From NCBI RefSeq assembly GCF_021155775.2, contig NC_060234.1:8504283-8568282 (forward strand): 64,000 nucleotides of DNA. The letters are read 5' to 3'. Positions 60,301 through 64,000 of this stretch are shown here, in pieces. This stretch comes from Neodiprion pinetum (Eukaryota; Arthropoda; Insecta; Hymenoptera; Diprionidae). Under the pieces are notes generated by a model, which worked only from the letters and a program-made list of their open reading frames with translations, had not been told where the DNA came from and did not search any database. The first letter of the stretch is position 1. Each line of letters begins with the position of its first letter. The position numbers and the translations under genes were made by a program.

Positions 60301-62658
60301 CTCTATCGAGAATAAGAAGCTGAGACCGCGCCTTTTCTGGTCCCTCCCCCATTGTCGGCTCGTCAGCCTTGTAGGCATCGAGTTTCTGCTGCACCATTTG
60401 TGCCAGTTCGACGTTGCGGTCAAAGTCGCTGTAAGTAAAGAAGTTAAAATTGTACTACAACTTCGGCGAGGTTGCTTTAAGATACTTCTGAAACGATATT
60501 GTGTACTAGCTTATTATTACACACCTTCTATATCTGACAGATGGATATTCCCCAAGAGTAGCGCACAGCGTTGCGATTTGTTCAGCGATTCTTTCCATGT
60601 TAGCATTTCGCAAGTTTATAAATGAAGGATTGTAACTACAGGAAAACGTTTCAGGGGAATCCAGCGAGAATACCTGGAAGCCGTTAATTGTTAAATTAGA
60701 TGATATAGATAGAGTCACACCTAATGAAGCAAAGCAATGTAATTTACTTATGATCTGACTAGCAAGAATGATCAATTCAACAGATACATACGGGGTGCAT
60801 TTTAACCACACATCAATCATTCAGAGTGTCCAGTTATTGCGCAATTAAAAAATTCCTTAATGATCGCAAGTAGGCTACATAAAAATTGTCCCTTTCCTAG
60901 TCACGAACTTTACTGTGTATCGAAAGTACGTAAGTAAGTAGAGTTCGTTACGAACGGTTTAATTTCTTGCAAGATTTGAAAATTGTATAAAAAGTTTTAT
61001 GAGACTTGTTGAGATTTCTTTGCGAAATTAAAAACCCTGAGATGTCTTAGACTTTCTAAATTGATGAGCACTCTGATTGTAAATGAGTAGAGTATCAGAA
61101 TACCGTTGACCAATGGTTAATCACATGCGCATGCAATGAAGAACAAGAATAAGAAGAATGAAAAGAAAAAGAAGTAGAAGAATAGCAACGGTTAGAAGGA
61201 AGGTTGATTTGTTGACCATTGACCTGCTTGAAGGAAATAATTGCAAGGCAAACTGTTCTTTTAGATGAAAATAAAGACAAGACGATGCATCATGAGTTTG
61301 AAAAGAGCGATAATCAATCGTAAGCTTGCAATGACAAATGATGTCTAATCTAATCTGGTGGACGCTACACTTAAATTATAATGCGTTCATCAGAAGGATA
61401 ATTTACGGTTTTCGTTCTAATTTGTTGAAAAAAAAAAATTCTTCTGCAAATATTCTTCACCTGCGATTCGTACGGCAGGAACGCGATGTTGATCTCTTTC
61501 AGGGTTTTTATCTTTTTAGCAGCTAGAGACTTGCAGAGTTCATTGAACAGCTCCTCCGGGCAAACTGGACAAGTGCAGGCACAAATTGACAGCAAGCGAA
61601 AAAGTTAATTCAATGGCAAGATCTGGTTCGTGTGTCGTTTGATAAGGATAGAACATGGTCGAAATGTGAAGGGTTTTGGGAAGTTGGGAACAGCAACAAG
61701 TCATAATCTCGGTTGTGTTTAATAATTCGATGATATTAAATTTGTGATTAGTGTGCCCCAATACCACGAAATACGAGTAGGAAAGAAGAATTATCATTTA
61801 CTATACAAATAATAAATTACCTGCTCCTCATACGGTATGAATGCAATGTTGATCTCTTTAAGTGTCTTTATAAATTTAGCAACCATCGACTGAGACAATT
61901 CTTTGAACAACTCATCGTCGCACGCTGAAAATAAACAAGCTCAAATTCTAACTGTAACTAAAACTAAAATTAATAACAGAATTAAAAAGTGAGACATTTC
62001 TTAACAATTTCATGTTTTTGTAATGAAGGATTTCAAAGATTTGAACTAGATGGAAAGAAATACTGAGAACCTGAATTTGAAACAGGTACTCTAAACCTTT
62101 AAAAATGAAACTTAACCGAGCTTGCAAGAATTTAAAGTTAATTCCCAGGTTGCCGAATACTCGATAGGTCAAACAGACGCCGCATGTGTAAAATGTAAGC
62201 ATAAATGAAACTGTTAAAAATTAAACAAACAAGAAAATAAAATCGATGTTTTTTGGGTGAGTTTAAATTAAACGAGGAGGAGTGTCTTATGTATGACGGT
62301 CAGTTTATCACGTCCAACTAAATCTGTGCCTGGCGATGATGTCGCAAGGAAATTATCATACCTTCGGTAAAGTAAACATGGGCGCTCTTGTACATTGTCC
62401 TTGTCGGATTGTTGAAATCCTCCATAAGTTTTTGAACGGATGGATTGCACGGGGTGATCAGATAGATGGCCTCCATAGTCGGCAGGGGCTCTCTCTTCTT
62501 GTTGATGTCCTCGACCAATGTTATACCCTGCGCGCTGATGTCGTGCATTTTGCAGCACGCCGAAACCATCCTCATCGCCAGCTGATCGACGACCAGTATT
62601 CTCCATTCTACGCCACCTGCTGTTTTCTTTTTCTGTTTGATGACTTCATTCATAATCT
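57363..62658 (-). CDS. Rop: Rop, Sec1/Munc18 family (syntaxin-binding protein 1 / unc-18), 5' exon outside window
   Basis: Rop binds syntaxin-1 and the assembling SNARE complex and is needed for synaptic and general exocytosis. Reading on the minus strand, the coding exons are 62658-62362, one of 61924-61821 or 61564-61461, then 60673-60525, 60428-60213, 59896-59795, 59709-59502, 59052-58804, 58100-57913, 57830-57676 and 57424-57363 (TAA at 57365-57363). All junctions are GT-AG and keep frame. Family hallmarks are in order: 'VVDQLAMRMVSACCKM', 'EGxTLVEDINKKREPLP' (here A-Q-G-I-T), 'AEQIATLCATLGEYPSVRYR', 'LDAYKADEPTMGEGPEKARS', 'LLILDRGFDSVSPLLHEL', 'MIKKMPQYQKELSKYATHLH', 'DLAMGTDAEGE', 'RWTPIIKD' and 'YGHWHKDKGQ', ending '...FLTDLSKLHV'. 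The visible part is about 575 residues. About 10-15 N-terminal codons lie past the right edge, giving the usual ~590. Introns are 82-787 bp, and one contains a family C element. Confidence 0.97.
58523..58554 (-). other. Hammerhead-like core motif in Rop intron 8
   Basis: On the minus strand, CTGATGA is followed by T, GGCTGG, a 6-base loop, CCAGCC and GAAAC: a perfect 6-bp stem between the CUGANGA and GAAA boxes. It has the same layout, extra base included, as 17855-17888. It lies on the Rop sense strand, inside the intron 58101-58803. Flanking stems I and III are not convincing by eye, so catalytic activity is uncertain. It is more likely the trace of a repeat carrying this motif. Confidence 0.45.
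59262..59440. mobile_element. Family C palindromic element inside Rop intron 7
   Basis: 'ccagctaacttgttttcaat' at 59277 is inverted as 'gaaaacaagttagccgg' near 59401-59417, and the flanking 'tagcatcttgactt' against 'ggttaagcgatta' extends the pairing weakly. The right half matches 27188-27262. It sits wholly within the intron 59053-59501 and should not affect the protein. Confidence 0.7.
61134..61203 (-). promoter_or_regulatory. Pyrimidine-rich tract downstream of the alternative Rop exons
   Basis: On the transcript strand this ~70-base stretch is almost all C and T ('cttctacttctttttctttt'-like), about 260 bases downstream of exon 3b and well away from the next acceptor at 60674. Such CU-rich intronic tracts are typical binding sites of PTB- and ELAV-type splicing regulators. 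A role in choosing between the two exons is an inference. Confidence 0.4.
61461..61564 (-). CDS. Rop: Rop alternative exon 3b (canonical version)
   Basis: A 104-bp exon with acceptor 'cttgtccag' and donor GTGAAG. Completing the split codon from exon 2 (…GAA G), it encodes 35 residues starting 'VCPEELFNELCKSLAAKKIK' and ending 'AFLPYESQ', which matches the usual Rop/Munc18-1 sequence at this position. It covers the end of the N-terminal domain and the link to the next domain in Munc18 structures. It shares length, entry phase and exit phase with 61821-61924, and 24 of 35 residues. Confidence 0.93.
61821..61924 (-). CDS. Rop: Rop alternative exon 3a (divergent version)
   Basis: A 104-bp exon, acceptor 'tattttcag' and donor GTAATT, 256 bp upstream of exon 3b in transcript order. 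With the split codon it encodes 35 residues starting 'ACDDELFKELSQSMVAKFIK' and ending 'AFIPYEEQ'. The core 'IKTLKEINIAF' is identical to 3b. Changes cluster in the first half: C-P-E to C-D-D, N to K, C-K to S-Q, L-A to M-V, K to F. It is open, has good splice sites and no lesions, so it looks functional rather than a dead duplicate. Confidence 0.88.
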
Positions 62659-64000
62659 CTGAAAGATATTCATCAGTTTTATGTAATATCGTATATTTTT
62701 CTATCACAGTTACTCTCGCATAAGTTCTCGCTTTGACAGAGTATTCAATTAAGTACAAACGGTTAAATTTATACAGAACAAGAATTTTGTCCTCATTGCA
62801 AGTTGTTTAATAAAAGTTATGTACGTTAAGTTCCGATTGATCAAACTTGATGAAAAACTTGAGTTTTCAGTTTATTGTTGTAATGGTAAGTTTTTAGGAA
62901 TGAATAATGTCTAATTAGCTACTTGAAAGTACATAACAGTAGACGATATATTCATAATTTCATTTGTTATTGGAACACTTTTCGTTCAATCCGATAGATC
63001 GAAACTTCAAGTAAATTAAAAATGATCCACATCTATCATTATTCGTAAGTGAAATCGGTCATAGCTTTACAGGAAAAAAAATAAAAAAATACTTTTGGAT
63101 TAATATACTTAGTTTCATAAAAAATTGTTGTGATCTCATGAATTATAAACTGTGACTAAAGCTCTCATGAATTATGAACCCATATGAAATTCCTTGGTAT
63201 TTTGAATAGTGTTAGAATACAAATGCTGAAATACATAATTGTGTGTGAGTGTAGGTTGTACGATATTTATAAAGTCATCAGAAAATCAATGACGACTGAT
63301 ATGAATAGGAATATAAGCTCAGTTAGTGATAGAAAGAAAGTGAAGTAGTTGGTACTATAAGACAATTTGATTTGAAAAATTTTATAAAATAAAATCATGT
63401 CGGTACACGAATTATTGGAACAATTCGTATCAATAGAAAATTGTATAGGTATGAGATTGGGTCATTACCCTGAAATATAAATAATCGAGTGAATCTATTT
63501 CAGTGAAATAGTAAGATAATAATTTCAGGATAGCCACTAATTTAGGTTTATAGAATTCTCTGTTTTTCCAGGTTGATTTTATATCCAAAATCTTGATTTT
63601 CCACATAGATTTAGACTTTTAAAATTCAAATGTGGAACAAAAAAAATGTAACCAATTTTTAAAAATTACATTCTATATATTTTCAAATCTTCGTGCTTTA
63701 CTTATATTTAAATTTTTTCCTCAAAACTGAATTACATGTATACACAGATATGCCGAGTATTTTGTTAAAATATTTGCAATATAAAAATTTGAGTACCAAA
63801 TTTCAGTTTTTCCAGAATTCCGGTACAACTCCCTAATTTTTCCAGCTAAAATGAAAGTCCTTTTTTTTTCTAGTCATTTCCAGGAATTTTTTCTATCGTT
63901 TTTCTATCTTCAATAACGAATGGTATTTTGATATAAAAGTATTCGTAAAGTAACGTAATTTCTAATTTCGAAAAGTAAAATTGTAGAGGCAAAATAAAAG
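62659..64000. other. Rop intron 1 (5' part of gene beyond window)
   Basis: It starts with the acceptor tttcag of exon 2 (minus strand, ending at 62659). The exon's first two bases complete a Lys codon, as expected for the '...K-I-M-N-E-V-I-K' junction. I found no exon encoding the short conserved N-terminus here, so the first coding exon lies to the right of 64000. Otherwise AT-rich with nothing recognised. Confidence 0.7.

Noticed and set aside
61565..61820. Rop exon 3a as a dead duplicate
   Set aside because: It has an intact frame, matched phases and good splice sites, with substitutions that spare the conserved core. Decay would be expected to break at least one of these.
62336..62662. 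108-codon plus-strand frame opposite Rop exon 2
   Set aside because: It is antisense to a strongly conserved Rop exon and has no domain of its own.
1..64000. tRNA, rRNA, conserved miRNA or CRISPR array
   Set aside because: I scanned by eye for tRNA arms, for a few well-known insect miRNA seeds (let-7, miR-1, miR-2, miR-9, bantam) and for regular direct repeats with spacers, and found none. A covariance-model search would be needed to exclude them fully.

Overview
The window looks like nuclear DNA of an insect. Two conserved protein genes have canonical GT-AG introns. They sit in AT-rich sequence crowded with inverted-repeat (foldback) elements, miniature transposons, minisatellites and simple repeats. 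A hymenopteran such as a sawfly is my best guess, but only the insect assignment is well supported. There is no operon structure and no sign of bacterial genes.

The left 51 kb is gene-poor. It holds a broken hAT-type transposase (2.4-4.9 kb, minus strand). It also holds several families of non-autonomous elements that I could match to each other by eye: family A (TTAA-flanked, five copies), family B (two copies), family C (two), family D (two), and large foldback elements at 13.8-15.2, 16.6-16.9, 18.5-19.1, 22.7-23.5, 28.3-29.0, 32.3-33.2, 33.7-34.2, 39.8-40.1 and 43.6-43.7 kb. A 2.7-kb composite element at 27.6-30.2 kb has two younger elements nested in it. One 33-codon ORF (36.3 kb) reads like a signal peptide. 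A TATA-box promoter with a good splice donor lies at 42.5 kb and may be the distant promoter of the transporter gene.

The right 13 kb contains two convergent genes. A plus-strand sugar transporter of the major facilitator superfamily (Tret1-like) occupies 51,369-54,017, with its first coding exon not located. A minus-strand Sec1/Munc18 gene, Rop (syntaxin-binding protein 1 / unc-18), occupies 57,363-62,658 and lacks only a short first coding exon beyond the right edge. The most interesting signal is in Rop: two 104-bp exons in tandem, with the same splice phases, encode alternative versions of the same 35-residue segment. Reading-frame arithmetic means exactly one of the two must be used, so they are predicted mutually exclusive exons. 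The transporter serves sugar uptake or release across the plasma membrane and Rop serves syntaxin-dependent vesicle fusion. I see no functional link between them beyond being neighbours.
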